Assembly (NCBI GenBank): GCA_963783355.1
Contig: CAWANF010000006.1
Span: 62,001-126,000, forward strand
Reading direction: 5' to 3'
Length of the DNA: 64,000 bases
Source: CAWANF01 sp963783355
Lineage (GTDB): Bacteria; Bacteroidota; Rhodothermia; Balneolales; DATFMH01
Shown here: positions 35,781-45,178 of the stretch, piece after piece
How the letters are laid out: every line of letters begins with the position of its first letter
Numbering within the stretch: the first letter of the stretch is position 1
The notes under the pieces: model-generated
Told to the model about the DNA's origin: nothing
Database searches by the model: none
The model's input: the letters and a program-made list of their open reading frames with translations, nothing else
Position numbers and translations under genes: made by a program

Positions 35781-37293
35781 CTACATTGTTTGAGGTCAGG
35801 CCGGAATTACTGGTATCGTAAACGGCCCATGATTGCCCGTTGTACTCAGCCAGACCTCCATGCTTATGCTTATAATAATCTGGGCTTGTACCAACCCATA
35901 CGTTATCATTTTGATCTACGGCAATAGCCTGAACGCGGTCAGACGGTAACTTTGAATTGGTCGTATCGAAAACCTGGAAATTCTGTCCGTCATATTTTAC
36001 GACTCCTCCGTTACTCAATCCAATCCATAAGTTTCCTTTACTGTCAAAAACCACATTTTTACCAATATATCCATGTATTTTCACCCCCATCTTATGTACC
36101 ATCGTTGTATCAAATTCATGATAATTTTGGCCATCGTACATATCCAGAAATACTTGCATGGGCAGATCGCTCCAGGTTGCCATCCATAACCGGTTTTGTT
36201 TATCAAAAGCTAATCCATTAATATAATTAGTAGGCAGACCGGTAGTTTGATTGGTATACGTTTTAAAACTTCCTGACTTATAGTGAACTAAAGCATTGTG
36301 TGATGGATAATCATTCTGAATAGTGGCACCAAAAAAGACGCTGTCCCCTACCTGGCAAAAATTAGAAGTTACCGAAGATATTTGATTAGCCGGATCCTCC
36401 TGAAAAGACCAGCTTGTGCCATCGTAAGTAGCCAAACCATAATTGGTCCCGGTAGCGGCATAAAGTAATCCGTTAACATAATTTAAATGGTCGACTCCAA
36501 GCAATTGTTCCTGGGAATTTCCGGTATTCAGGTCTATCCTCTTCCATTTTGCGGAACCTGTTTTGTTTGAATCATATTCATATAAACGATTTTGTGCTAT
36601 CCATACTACTCCACTCCCCCCATCAAGGATTGAGGTAACAGCATTATTTAATTGCAACGGACAATATCCATCGCTGGCAATATCATTCCAGCCACTTCCG
36701 GACTTATAAAAAACATCCCCGTTAGAACCTACCCACATCTGGCTACCGACAAATGCAATTTTATCGACTTCTTGAAAAGTAAAATTGTTGAACTTGCTAT
36801 AAAATGTCTGGGTAGAAACGCTGTCTCCGAAAAATTTTACCAAACCTTTATCGGTACCTAACCACACCGTATCGGCCTGGATCACCATATCGTAAATCCT
36901 ATTCGTGGGCAGTTTTGAATTCGATGAATTGTAGTTCGTCCAGGTGGTACCGTCAAATTTTAGCAGGCCATATCCCGATTGAGCGGCCCATAAATTACCC
37001 TTACTATCAAAAGATATTTTACTAATGGTATTGGTTTGTATACCGTAGTCCGATTTTGTATACACTTTCCATACAGAACCGTTATATTCTGCAATTCCGC
37101 CATTTGTTGCATACCATTGATTACCAGCATTATCTATAGCTATTTGATGTATAGAACTGTTTCCCAAACCGGTCGTTTCCATCTTAAATTGAGTCCAGTC
37201 AGGATATTGACTGCTGGTTTGAGCGGACACCAGTGAATTTCCGGATATAATTAATACGATAAATAAAAAAAGAATGGTAGCTTTAACCCTCAT
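35710..37293 (-). pseudogene. N-terminal part of the second propeller/type IX sorting protein (frameshifted)
   Basis: 527 residues with a signal peptide (FLFIVLIISGNSLVSAQ) and propeller repeats closely matching the downstream paralogue (NGSVWKVYTKSDYG, LLKFDGTTWTNYNSSNSKLP). It ends early with the out-of-frame tail KRSRLWNE. Repairing one base joins it to the frame at 34962-35780, giving 776 residues against 780 in the paralogue. A perfect AGGAGG (37302-37307) lies 8 bases before the ATG ending at 37293 but only 2 bases before the other in-frame ATG (37299), so 37293 is the start. Whether the gene is truly dead or the base is an assembly error is open. Confidence 0.8.
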
Positions 37294-37299
37294 ATCCAT

Positions 37300-37986
37300 T
37301 TCCTCCTAATTAGAATAAAAGTAGCGAGACTGTCCCCCAATTATTGCCGGGGTTTAATAATTCATCTATGTGAAATATTATAGATCATGGAACCTCCGGT
37401 TATTATAGATACTCTCAAGGACCGTTACTTACACAACACTTATATAATTTATTATTATTTTACTATCCGTTTGTTAAATGTTTTAAGCACCATAGAGATA
37501 GGAATATAAATTTAGAGATAGGAAATGGCGTTTGAATTACGAAAGGCGAATTAAAGTTCCGTTTATTATTCTGCGATACTTATTTACAACTCTTTACATA
37601 AACATTTCGTAAAAATTGTTACCTATACAAATACCACTTTATATAAACGCTTTATCAGAATTTGAAATTATAAAACCCGGTTCTATCAGATTCTAAGTGA
37701 GGTTCTACTGAATTATAGGTGGGCATGCTAGTTTCCTAGCTGATTGAGTTGTGTCGAATTACTGATAGTAACCGGGCTTTAATTTCTTCAAGTCTCTCTT
37801 CTTTTAATATTATTCTAAACCGATTATACATTATAAATCAGAAAAGGTTTCGCTTATTTATAAATATAGTTATTAAATTTACAAATAGCTTCTAACTATC
37901 TATTTAGAGAGATAACGCACGACTTTGTTGCTTATTACTTCGAAGGCAATAAATAAGCATATTTTTTTCTCTCTCTCCTGAAAAAC
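37300..37986. other. 687-base AT-rich gap between the propeller and NHL genes
   Basis: No coding frame, tRNA or known RNA motif is evident. TAGAGATAGGAA occurs twice, 20 bases apart (37493-37504 and 37513-37524). CCCGGTT near 37676 and AACCGGG near 37772 could pair over about 90 bases. The right part follows the NHL gene's 3' end, and the left part should hold the promoter of the frameshifted propeller gene. Confidence 0.4.
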
Positions 37987-38856
37987 TTAATGATTTTCTA
38001 ATAAAGGAAAATCACTCATTTGTAAATAAAGTAATTTATCTTTTGTTAAGAAAAAAATCTTATTTACATAAATAGCCAATCCTCTTACATATTTCGTTTC
38101 ACTGATATTATAAGTCTTAATATAATGGCCATTGACAGTGAATACTTTCAATAATCCCGGAGTTAACATCCATAAATGATTTTCTCCTTTCGCAATACCT
38201 GATATATTTTTGACACCGCCAAAAAAACCTATATATCGGCCATCATTAGAAATAATGTGAACAACACCCTGATATGGATCTCCAATGTATATTCTATCAT
38301 CAATTGATAACATAAATGAAGGAGGATTAGAAATTTCGTCTGATAAAGCGATGAACTTTTGATCATATTCACCGCGGCTGTTGTATTTTATGATATCACC
38401 GCTGTTATCATCATAAAAGAACAATTCTCCCCTGTTATTTACACATAATTTTGTTGGCTCATAATCGGTATCCCGATCAAAACTGCTGGATTTATCGATT
38501 GTTGTCAAATATTGAAAATGACGATCATAAATCTGAATGCGATGATTATTATAATCGGCGACATAAATCTTCAACCCGTTCGTGGCATCCACATCCATCG
38601 GGGTATCAAATTGATTATTCCCCATTCCTGTGTTACCCAGTGAATCGACTCTCTCTCCTGTTGAAGAAACGACCAGAACCCTGTTTTTCCCAGTTTCTGC
38701 TATAAAAAGTAAACCTGAGGGGGCTGCATACAAAGACGAAGCATCTTTTAACCCACTCAATAAGATTCTGGGTTTCAACACTTTGCTGATTTGGGCCATG
38801 GAAGGCATAGCCAGCAAAAACAACAGAACGGTAAGAATACACTTTCTCAATTTCAC
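37987..38856 (-). CDS. NHL-repeat beta-propeller protein, secreted
   Basis: A 289-residue protein with a signal peptide (ILTVLLFLLAMPSMAQ) and about six NHL-type blades. NGLKIYVADYNNHRIQIYDR is a textbook NHL blade; others are GLLFIAETGKNRVLVVSSTG and SIDDRIYIGDPYQGVVHIIS. It is periplasmic or surface-exposed and probably binds protein or sugar ligands. There is no sorting domain. It starts 12 bases after purD on the same strand and is probably co-transcribed with it. No specific function can be assigned. Confidence 0.75.
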   Translation of the reverse strand: MKLRKCILTVLLFLLAMPSMAQISKVLKPRILLSGLKDASSLYAAPSGLLFIAETGKNRVLVVSSTGERVDSLGNTGMGNNQFDTPMDVDATNGLKIYVADYNNHRIQIYDRHFQYLTTIDKSSSFDRDTDYEPTKLCVNNRGELFFYDDNSGDIIKYNSRGEYDQKFIALSDEISNPPSFMLSIDDRIYIGDPYQGVVHIISNDGRYIGFFGGVKNISGIAKGENHLWMLTPGLLKVFTVNGHYIKTYNISETKYVRGLAIYVNKIFFLTKDKLLYLQMSDFPLLENH

Positions 38857-38868
38857 CGCTTTAAACGG

Positions 38869-40164
38869 TTATTTACAATGTTTAAGCCCTTTGGCTCCTA
38901 TATCTTTCCTGAAAAACATATTTTCAAAATGTATCTTCCCGACTTCAGCATACGTTTTATCTATGGCTTCCTGAAGGGTTTTCCCGGAACCAACCACACT
39001 TAGGACACGCCCACCGGCAGTAACCAGTTTATCGTCCACTAAAGCAGTACCACTTTGAAATACCAGTACATCATCGGAGATATCACGAAGACCCGTAATG
39101 ACTTTGCCTTTCTCATATGCTTCGGGATATCCACCGGAAACCAGCACGACACAGCACTCAAAGCAATCAGATTTTTTCAATGAGATTTTATCGAGTTCAT
39201 TATCGAGTGAGTAAAGCATCATTTGAACGAGATCCGTTTCCAGACGAGGTAAAATAGCCTGACATTCAGGATCCCCGAACCGGCAATTATACTCAACGAC
39301 TTTCGGGCCTTCACTCGTCATCATAAGTCCGCAGTACAAGATTCCTTTATAAGGCATCCCCTCTTTGGCCATCCCCTCAATGGTCGGTTGTACGACCAAA
39401 TCGAAAACTTCATCAAGGCCTTTATCATCTAATATCGGGGCCGGACAATATGCTCCCATACCCCCGGTATTTAACCCCGTATCGCCTTCCCCAATACGTT
39501 TATGATCCTGTGCCTGTGCAATTATCCGGGCATTCCCTCCATCAGATATGGCAAAAACAGAAACCTCTTCCCCTTCCATAAACTCTTCTATGACCAGGGT
39601 CTGTGCCGCTTGTTTGAGTGTCGGGATCTCTTTGATTTGTGTCAGGCGAGTTAATGCCTCATCTTTATCCGGACAAATAAATACCCCTTTCCCGGCTGCA
39701 AGACCATCTGCTTTTAGTACAATGGGATATACTGCTTTATTTTTTAAATAATCTTCAGCCTGATCCCATTCGGTACATCCGAAAGATTCATATGCAGCTG
39801 TAGGAATATCATATTTTTGCATTACATTCTTTGCAAAACTTTTGCTGCCTTCGAGTTGTGCTGCAACTTTTGTCGGTCCAAAAACAGCATGGCCTTTCGA
39901 TTCCAGAAAATCAGTGATCCCATCAACCAATGGCTGCTCCGGACCTACTACAACTAAATCAACCGTGTTATCTTCTACAAATTTTAATACCGAATCGAAA
40001 TCGCTTGCTTTCAGTTCCGGGACATTAGTGCCACATTCAGCGGTTCCCGGGTTTCCAGGAGCAATAAACAACTTTTCCGTTAATGATGATTTATTGATAG
40101 CCCATGCCAGGGCGTGTTCTCTTCCACCATTACCTAGTAACAGGATATTAATTTTATCGGCCAT
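38869..40164 (-). CDS. purD: Phosphoribosylamine--glycine ligase
   Basis: A 431-residue ATP-grasp enzyme joining glycine to 5-phosphoribosylamine in purine synthesis. The start LLLGNGGREHALAWA and APGNPGTAECG are the PurD phosphate-binding region. ATP-grasp motifs include VLKADGLAAGKGV, VIEEFMEGEEVSVFAISDG, GGMGAYCPAP and YNCRFGDPECQAILPR. Length is normal. It begins 1 base after the tpiA stop, so the order tpiA-purD-NHL gene appears to be one transcript, with the TlpA-like lipoprotein gene in front. Confidence 0.96.
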   Translation of the reverse strand: MADKINILLLGNGGREHALAWAINKSSLTEKLFIAPGNPGTAECGTNVPELKASDFDSVLKFVEDNTVDLVVVGPEQPLVDGITDFLESKGHAVFGPTKVAAQLEGSKSFAKNVMQKYDIPTAAYESFGCTEWDQAEDYLKNKAVYPIVLKADGLAAGKGVFICPDKDEALTRLTQIKEIPTLKQAAQTLVIEEFMEGEEVSVFAISDGGNARIIAQAQDHKRIGEGDTGLNTGGMGAYCPAPILDDKGLDEVFDLVVQPTIEGMAKEGMPYKGILYCGLMMTSEGPKVVEYNCRFGDPECQAILPRLETDLVQMMLYSLDNELDKISLKKSDCFECCVVLVSGGYPEAYEKGKVITGLRDISDDVLVFQSGTALVDDKLVTAGGRVLSVVGSGKTLQEAIDKTYAEVGKIHFENMFFRKDIGAKGLKHCK

Positions 40165-40165
40165 C

Positions 40166-40936
40166 CTAATTATATGATTCTGCGGTATTTATAATTGAAA
40201 CGAAACTGTGAGCTTTCAAACTGGCCCCACCAATGAGGCCACCGTCTACGTCCGGCTGTTTAAGCAAATCTGAGGCGTTTTCCGGTTTCATGCTTCCACC
40301 ATATAAAATACGAATGGATGATGCCGTTTCATCATTATACAAACCTGTTAATTCTTTTCGAATGATTTCATGCATTTCCTGAGCTTGTTCCGGAGTCGCG
40401 GTTTCTCCGGTTCCAATAGCCCAAATGGGTTCATAGGCAACAACGACTTTTTTTGCAGACTCGGCATTGATACCGGCAAATGCAGCTGAAACCTGATCTT
40501 TTACCAAACCTTTATGTTCGCCAGCTTTACGCTGTTCCAGGGACTCCCCAACACAAATGATAGGTTTCAATCCGTCATTTAATGATTTTTTGGCTTTTTT
40601 ATTCACTATCTCATCTGTCTCGCCAAAATATGCGCGACGTTCAGAATGCCCGATAATCACATAACGGCAGCCGGCTTCTTTCAACATTTGAGTGCTCAGC
40701 TCACCGGTGTACGCCCCATTATCTTCAAAATGAACATTTTGGGCACCAACAAGAACACTATTCAAACCCTTAAGTTCTTCCTGAACCGCTGGTATGGAAA
40801 TAGATGGCGGGCAAACTAATACTTCAGATTTTACTGAGCTATTGCCAAGTTCTTTACGAATATTTTTGATTAATTGGCTGGCCTCCGACGGGCCTGCATT
40901 CATCTTCCAATTACCTGCTATTAAATATTTTCTCAT
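40166..40936 (-). CDS. tpiA: Triose-phosphate isomerase
   Basis: A 256-residue TIM barrel interconverting glyceraldehyde 3-phosphate and dihydroxyacetone phosphate. The N-terminal Lys/Asn are in IAGNWKMNAG, the catalytic His in IIGHSERRAYFGE, the catalytic Glu in AYEPIWAIGTGETA, and the phosphate loop in ILYGGSMKPEN and LIGGASLK. It overlaps the upstream lipoprotein gene by 4 bases (ATGA) and is followed at 1 base by purD, indicating tight co-translation. Confidence 0.97.
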   Translation of the reverse strand: MRKYLIAGNWKMNAGPSEASQLIKNIRKELGNSSVKSEVLVCPPSISIPAVQEELKGLNSVLVGAQNVHFEDNGAYTGELSTQMLKEAGCRYVIIGHSERRAYFGETDEIVNKKAKKSLNDGLKPIICVGESLEQRKAGEHKGLVKDQVSAAFAGINAESAKKVVVAYEPIWAIGTGETATPEQAQEMHEIIRKELTGLYNDETASSIRILYGGSMKPENASDLLKQPDVDGGLIGGASLKAHSFVSIINTAESYN

Positions 40937-42312
40937 GATTTCTCTTGTTGTTGTTTTTGAAATGCTATTTTTAATCCAGCTATAATCCGGTCTAAATTTG
41001 TTGTTGTGTATTTCTTTACGATATCGCCATCGGCATCTACGACAAAACGAGTTGGAATATATTTCACATTCAGCATCTTCAACATATCCGAATGCTTATA
41101 AGCTCCTGCAGCGGCTATCGGCCATTGAGCTCCTCCCCGGTTTTTATAGAACGTGTCAATCGTAACCTGGCTCTGATCGAGAGGAATAGTCACCATTTGA
41201 AGTCCGAATTTCTTGTAAACCAATGCTATACCCTGCATATTGGCATACTGACTTTGATACAGGGAATTTCTCAGTCCTGTTATTTCCAGGATATATGGTT
41301 TTCCCTTCAATGTCTTGTTAGAAATAGTATCTCCCTTTTCGGTCCATACTTTAAATTCCGGCATTTTCATACCGGGCGCTAAATTATCCAGGTCATATTG
41401 CAAATATTTCGACCAGTTGGCGGCATCCTTAAATTTCTTATCATATTTCTGACGAAACAAAGTGAGCGCATCCCGGGCCTGATTGATCCTGGTACTATCG
41501 TACAGTAAATCTATTTTCGATTTCGCCAAAGCCATTGCATACTGTGGATTTGAAACATTCTGCGCAAGAGAATCCAGATACTGAACCGTACCCTGAAGTC
41601 CCTTAATATTAGCAGCAGCCGAAGTTAGCGCACTTATGGTTTCAATCCTTGCCGGACTCTTTGCTCCAAGACTATCATATTTCTGTAGCATCATTTTGTC
41701 ATTGAAGCCCTGCAACAAGTTAAGAGCAATAACTGCGGAACGTTCCGATGCCATCGTATTCGGATAGTCCTGATGCACCGACCAGAATAATTTGCTCCAG
41801 GTTTTGACTAATGATGGAATGGTATCCCGAGGAAGAGCTCCGGCATTCAGGTATTTAATCACCCTCCTATAATTGTTCTGAACATTCTGAAACGTTGCAA
41901 ATGCCGTATTTTCCCGGGATTTAATTTTCATCGTTTCCACAAAATCCGGCAATTGTCCCTTAATATTTACGGTATCTTTATTCCCCAGAATAACCGAAGA
42001 AGTTGCAATAGTCTGATTATTTCTGGTAATCAGCATCGGGTATTGGCCGCGTTCTTCAAAATGTGCCGTTCCGTTAAAATAACCGGCCGTATCGGTAACC
42101 GCATGAAACAAGGTGTCGGCATTCGAGGCTGTATCCTTTTTGAAAATGACGGTCACCCCAATTCCGCTGTAATCACCGGAGTTATCCACCTTGGGATCCA
42201 CGGTTATGCGTCCATTTACAATGGCTGACGGCTTTTTAGGAGCACGTGAACAAGCCCATGCCATAAGCAAAACCACAATAAACGGCGAAATTCTTATCAG
42301 TTTTTTGAGCAT
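40933..42312 (-). CDS. TlpA-like lipoprotein lacking the CXXC motif
   Basis: A 459-residue lipoprotein (signal ending LLMAWAC, Cys21). An N-terminal beta-sandwich (VNGRITVDPKVDNSGDYSG, DTAGYFNGTAHFEERGQYP) is followed by a helical middle region and a thioredoxin-like domain from about 340. Where TlpA proteins carry WCxxC, this one has GKPYILEITGLRNSLYQSQY without cysteine, yet the cis-proline strand YIPTRFVVDADGDIV is kept. A thiol-disulfide role is therefore unlikely; it may be a binding relative of the redox proteins. It overlaps tpiA by 4 bases and ends the gap to gatB with 11 bases. Confidence 0.72.
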   Translation of the reverse strand: MLKKLIRISPFIVVLLMAWACSRAPKKPSAIVNGRITVDPKVDNSGDYSGIGVTVIFKKDTASNADTLFHAVTDTAGYFNGTAHFEERGQYPMLITRNNQTIATSSVILGNKDTVNIKGQLPDFVETMKIKSRENTAFATFQNVQNNYRRVIKYLNAGALPRDTIPSLVKTWSKLFWSVHQDYPNTMASERSAVIALNLLQGFNDKMMLQKYDSLGAKSPARIETISALTSAAANIKGLQGTVQYLDSLAQNVSNPQYAMALAKSKIDLLYDSTRINQARDALTLFRQKYDKKFKDAANWSKYLQYDLDNLAPGMKMPEFKVWTEKGDTISNKTLKGKPYILEITGLRNSLYQSQYANMQGIALVYKKFGLQMVTIPLDQSQVTIDTFYKNRGGAQWPIAAAGAYKHSDMLKMLNVKYIPTRFVVDADGDIVKKYTTTNLDRIIAGLKIAFQKQQQEKS

Positions 42313-42323
42313 ATCACACCCGT

Positions 42324-43781
42324 TTATTCATGATCCTGGATTTTAGCCAGCACGGTATCTCTGACTAATTGCGGATTGGCTTTTCCCTTAGAATTACGCA
42401 TCACCTGGCCAATAAAGAAACCAAGCAGGCCTTCTTTGCCGCCCAGGTATTCTTTCACTTTATCCGGATTCTGATTCAGAACTTCGTCAACCAGAGAATC
42501 GATAAAACCGGTATCGGAAACCTGCAACAGGTTCAGTTCACGTGCGAAATCCTCTGCGGTTTTATCACCGTCTAGCATAGCATTGAATATCGTCTGCATG
42601 GCCGAAGAGCTGATTTTATCGTCTTCACGCAACTGAATAAGCCCGGCCAGGCGATCCGTACTGATCGGAAACTCTTTGATGTCAATGCTGCGCTCATTTA
42701 AAATCCGGCGCACTTCCGTTATGATAAGATTTGAAACCGATTTTGGCTTATTTATTATATCAAGAACATTTTCAAAGAAATCAGCCATGTAACGGGTATC
42801 CGTCAGAACTTCGGCATCAAATTCGGGAAGCTTATATTCTGTCAGGAACCGTTCCCTGCGGACATGTGGCAATTCCGGCAATTCCGCTTTGATTTCGTTC
42901 AGCATTTCTTCCGAAACAATGACCGGCGGAATATCAGGCTCCGGGAAATAACGATAATCGTGAGCTTCTTCCTTCGAGCGCATCTCGCGTGTTTCCATTT
43001 TATTGGAATCCCACAATAAGGTCTGCTGAACGACCGAGCCTCCGCCCAAAATTAAATGTCTTTGTCGTTCTATTTCATAAAGAATAGCCCGTTCCACATT
43101 CCGGAATGAGTTCATGTTTTTTAACTCGGTACGTGTTCCGAATTTTTCCCGTCCTTTTGGACGAATCGAAACATTAGCATCGCATCGCAGGCTGCCTTCT
43201 TCCATATTTCCATCACAAATCTCCAGATACTGAACGATCTGTTTGATTTTAGTGAGATAAGCGTAGGCTTCCTGAGCTGTACGAAGATCCGGTTCGGAGA
43301 CAATTTCAATGAGAGGCGTACCGGCACGATTCAAATCCACCAGTGTATTGTACGGATCCTGATCGTGAATTGATTTTCCGGCATCTTCTTCCATATGAAT
43401 ACGCGTTATGCCAATCCGTTTCGTACTGCCATCTTCCAGCGTTATATCAATATGGCCATCATAACAGATTGGAGTTTCATATTGTGATATCTGATACCCC
43501 TTCGGCAAATCCGGGTAGAAATAATTTTTACGGGCAAATATCGATTTACGGGCAATCTTGCAATTCGTTGCCAGGCCCATTTTTATAATAAATCGTACGA
43601 GATTTTCATTGAGAACCGGCAGCGTTCCCGGGTGCCCAAGGCAAAGAGGTGTAACGTGCGTATTGGGTTCGGCTCCAAACTCTGTAGAAACAGGAGCGAA
43701 AGCCTTGCTTTCCGTTAGTAATTGAGCGTGAACTTCCAGTCCGATTACGGGTTCAAAAACGGTGTCGCTGGATATCGACAT
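42324..43781 (-). CDS. gatB: Asp-tRNA(Asn)/Glu-tRNA(Gln) amidotransferase subunit B
   Basis: A 485-residue subunit of GatCAB, which amidates Glu-tRNA-Gln or Asp-tRNA-Asn. The family signature FYPDLPKGYQISQYETPI is followed by IGITRIHMEEDAGKSIHD, LRCDANVSIRPKG and HDYRYFPEPDIPP, with the C-terminal YqeY-like tail domain from about 330. Length is normal. gatA and gatC are not in the window. It lies 11 bases upstream of the cysteine-less TlpA-like lipoprotein gene on the same strand and may share its transcript. Confidence 0.96.
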   Translation of the reverse strand: MSISSDTVFEPVIGLEVHAQLLTESKAFAPVSTEFGAEPNTHVTPLCLGHPGTLPVLNENLVRFIIKMGLATNCKIARKSIFARKNYFYPDLPKGYQISQYETPICYDGHIDITLEDGSTKRIGITRIHMEEDAGKSIHDQDPYNTLVDLNRAGTPLIEIVSEPDLRTAQEAYAYLTKIKQIVQYLEICDGNMEEGSLRCDANVSIRPKGREKFGTRTELKNMNSFRNVERAILYEIERQRHLILGGGSVVQQTLLWDSNKMETREMRSKEEAHDYRYFPEPDIPPVIVSEEMLNEIKAELPELPHVRRERFLTEYKLPEFDAEVLTDTRYMADFFENVLDIINKPKSVSNLIITEVRRILNERSIDIKEFPISTDRLAGLIQLREDDKISSSAMQTIFNAMLDGDKTAEDFARELNLLQVSDTGFIDSLVDEVLNQNPDKVKEYLGGKEGLLGFFIGQVMRNSKGKANPQLVRDTVLAKIQDHE

Positions 43782-43897
43782 ACTAATTAATTCTCCTTCT
43801 TATGTGGTTAAAATAACTCCGGGTTGGACGTCATAAAGTAAGGAAACATAAAAGTATTATCCATTAAAATCGAGCCTATTATCAATGGTATTACCTG

Positions 43898-44971
43898 TTA
43901 GATGCCATACAATTGTTGCGTAATGCAATGTATTGAGCCCTGTCCCCATACTAAATCATGACAAGCTATCCCGATAACGTTGCGTTTCGGAAAATAATGC
44001 TTAAAAAGTTCTATTACCTGATCATCATAACGGGAATCGTATAACGGAACTAAAACGACGCTATTGGCGATATAAAAATTAGCATAACTGGCCGGAACAA
44101 ATTCAGAGCCGTCAACCGTAGTTCCTTCAATGCGTGTTAAAGGCATCGGAAGCGTCTCGATCGTGAATGGTTTTCCGTTCTGATCTGTGGCTTCCCTGAG
44201 AATTTCCAGGTTTTCCTGTAATGCTGCATAGTTGACATCATCCGGATCATCCGAGACCGCCGTAAAAATGGTCGTATCGTTAACGAAACGGCTCAAATCA
44301 TCAATATGTCCGTCGGTATCGTCCCCGGCTAACCCATTTTTCAGCCAGATAATTTTTTCCTGTCCGAGATAATCTTTCAGGTTTTGCTCAATCTGATATT
44401 TACTCAGCTGTGGATTACGATTTTCATTCAATAATACCGACTCGGTGGTTAGCATCACACCCCGGCCATTCGTTTCTATGGATCCTCCTTCCAGGATCAT
44501 CCCCGTATCATATTTCTTAATCCCGAATTTTTGAGCAAAATAACCTGGAATGGCATCGTCATCATCGAATGGAGGATATTTCTCTCCCCAGGCATTGTAC
44601 CCCCAATTGGTGATGGCAAACTCCGGGTTTTCCCCATCACGCTTCACAAAAACAGGCCCGCAATCGCGCGCCCATACATCGTTGGTCTTTTTGACCTGAA
44701 AATAAATATTAGCGTCTTCTAAGCTGTTTTCTTGCAGTTGTTCAAGAACATACCGTTTTCTTTCTTCTGTATTCACAAACAAAAAAACAGGTTCATACTT
44801 TTCCAAATTCCGTATGATTTCTAAATAAAGCCGTTCCACACGTATTAACCATTCTCCGGGCCACGTTTCGATATTCTCCGGCCAGTGCAACTGAGTCCCG
44901 GAATGTTTATGCCATTCCGGTGGCATGCGATACCCTTCATCTTTTGGTGTTCTTTGCATCCTCAAGGTCAT
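43898..44971 (-). CDS. aguA: Agmatine deiminase (peptidyl-arginine deiminase family)
   Basis: A 357-residue enzyme of the guanidino-group-modifying fold that converts agmatine to N-carbamoylputrescine. Conserved parts are GYRMPPEWHKHSGTQLHWP, DVWARDCGPVF, GGSIETNGRGVML, GDDTDGHIDDLSRF and the catalytic cysteine near the C-terminus in GQGSIHCITQQ (about Cys349). The frame extends upstream to 45058, but conserved sequence begins near MTLRMQRTP; 44971 or 44959 are the likely starts, neither with a clear ribosome site. No carbamoylputrescine amidase gene (aguB) is adjacent. Upstream lies the repeat-bearing gap to the MFS gene. Confidence 0.88.
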   Translation of the reverse strand: MTLRMQRTPKDEGYRMPPEWHKHSGTQLHWPENIETWPGEWLIRVERLYLEIIRNLEKYEPVFLFVNTEERKRYVLEQLQENSLEDANIYFQVKKTNDVWARDCGPVFVKRDGENPEFAITNWGYNAWGEKYPPFDDDDAIPGYFAQKFGIKKYDTGMILEGGSIETNGRGVMLTTESVLLNENRNPQLSKYQIEQNLKDYLGQEKIIWLKNGLAGDDTDGHIDDLSRFVNDTTIFTAVSDDPDDVNYAALQENLEILREATDQNGKPFTIETLPMPLTRIEGTTVDGSEFVPASYANFYIANSVVLVPLYDSRYDDQVIELFKHYFPKRNVIGIACHDLVWGQGSIHCITQQLYGI

Positions 44972-45017
44972 TTTATATTCTGATAAAGCCCTAAAATACG
45001 ACATTGGAAATGATTTT

Positions 45018-45127
45018 AGAATATAGAAAACAGAAGATGGAAATTTGAATACGAACAACTAACAGCTCCCTCAACGAGAAAACAATTCATTAAAAACTGT
45101 TTTCTAAATTCTGCATTCTGTATTCTT
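45018..45127. repeat. Inverted pair of heptanucleotide arrays, unit AGAANNN
   Basis: On the plus strand AGAATAT, AGAAAAC and AGAAGAT follow in register from 45018 to 45038. On the minus strand AGAATAC, AGAATGC and AGAATTT occupy 45107-45127 with AGAAAAC beside them at 45099-45105. The two arrays face each other across about 60 bases, and AGAAAAC (45077-45083) with GTTTTCT (45099-45105) can form a hairpin. The left part lies inside the upstream extension of the aguA frame, another reason to prefer the shorter aguA. Confidence 0.65.
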
Positions 45128-45178
45128 GCCAAGGCATAAACCATCATATTATTTAATTCAAAAAAATAATTTCAGTAT

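Noticed and set aside
32523..37293. Hybrid two-component sensors, because of the regulator-type propeller repeats
   Set aside because: Both proteins end in a secretion sorting domain and have no transmembrane helix, kinase or DNA-binding domain after the propellers.
37300..37986. Possible non-coding RNA gene in the 687-base gap
   Set aside because: Only a short direct repeat and a long-range 7-base complement are visible. No tmRNA, RNase P, SRP or riboswitch signature was found.
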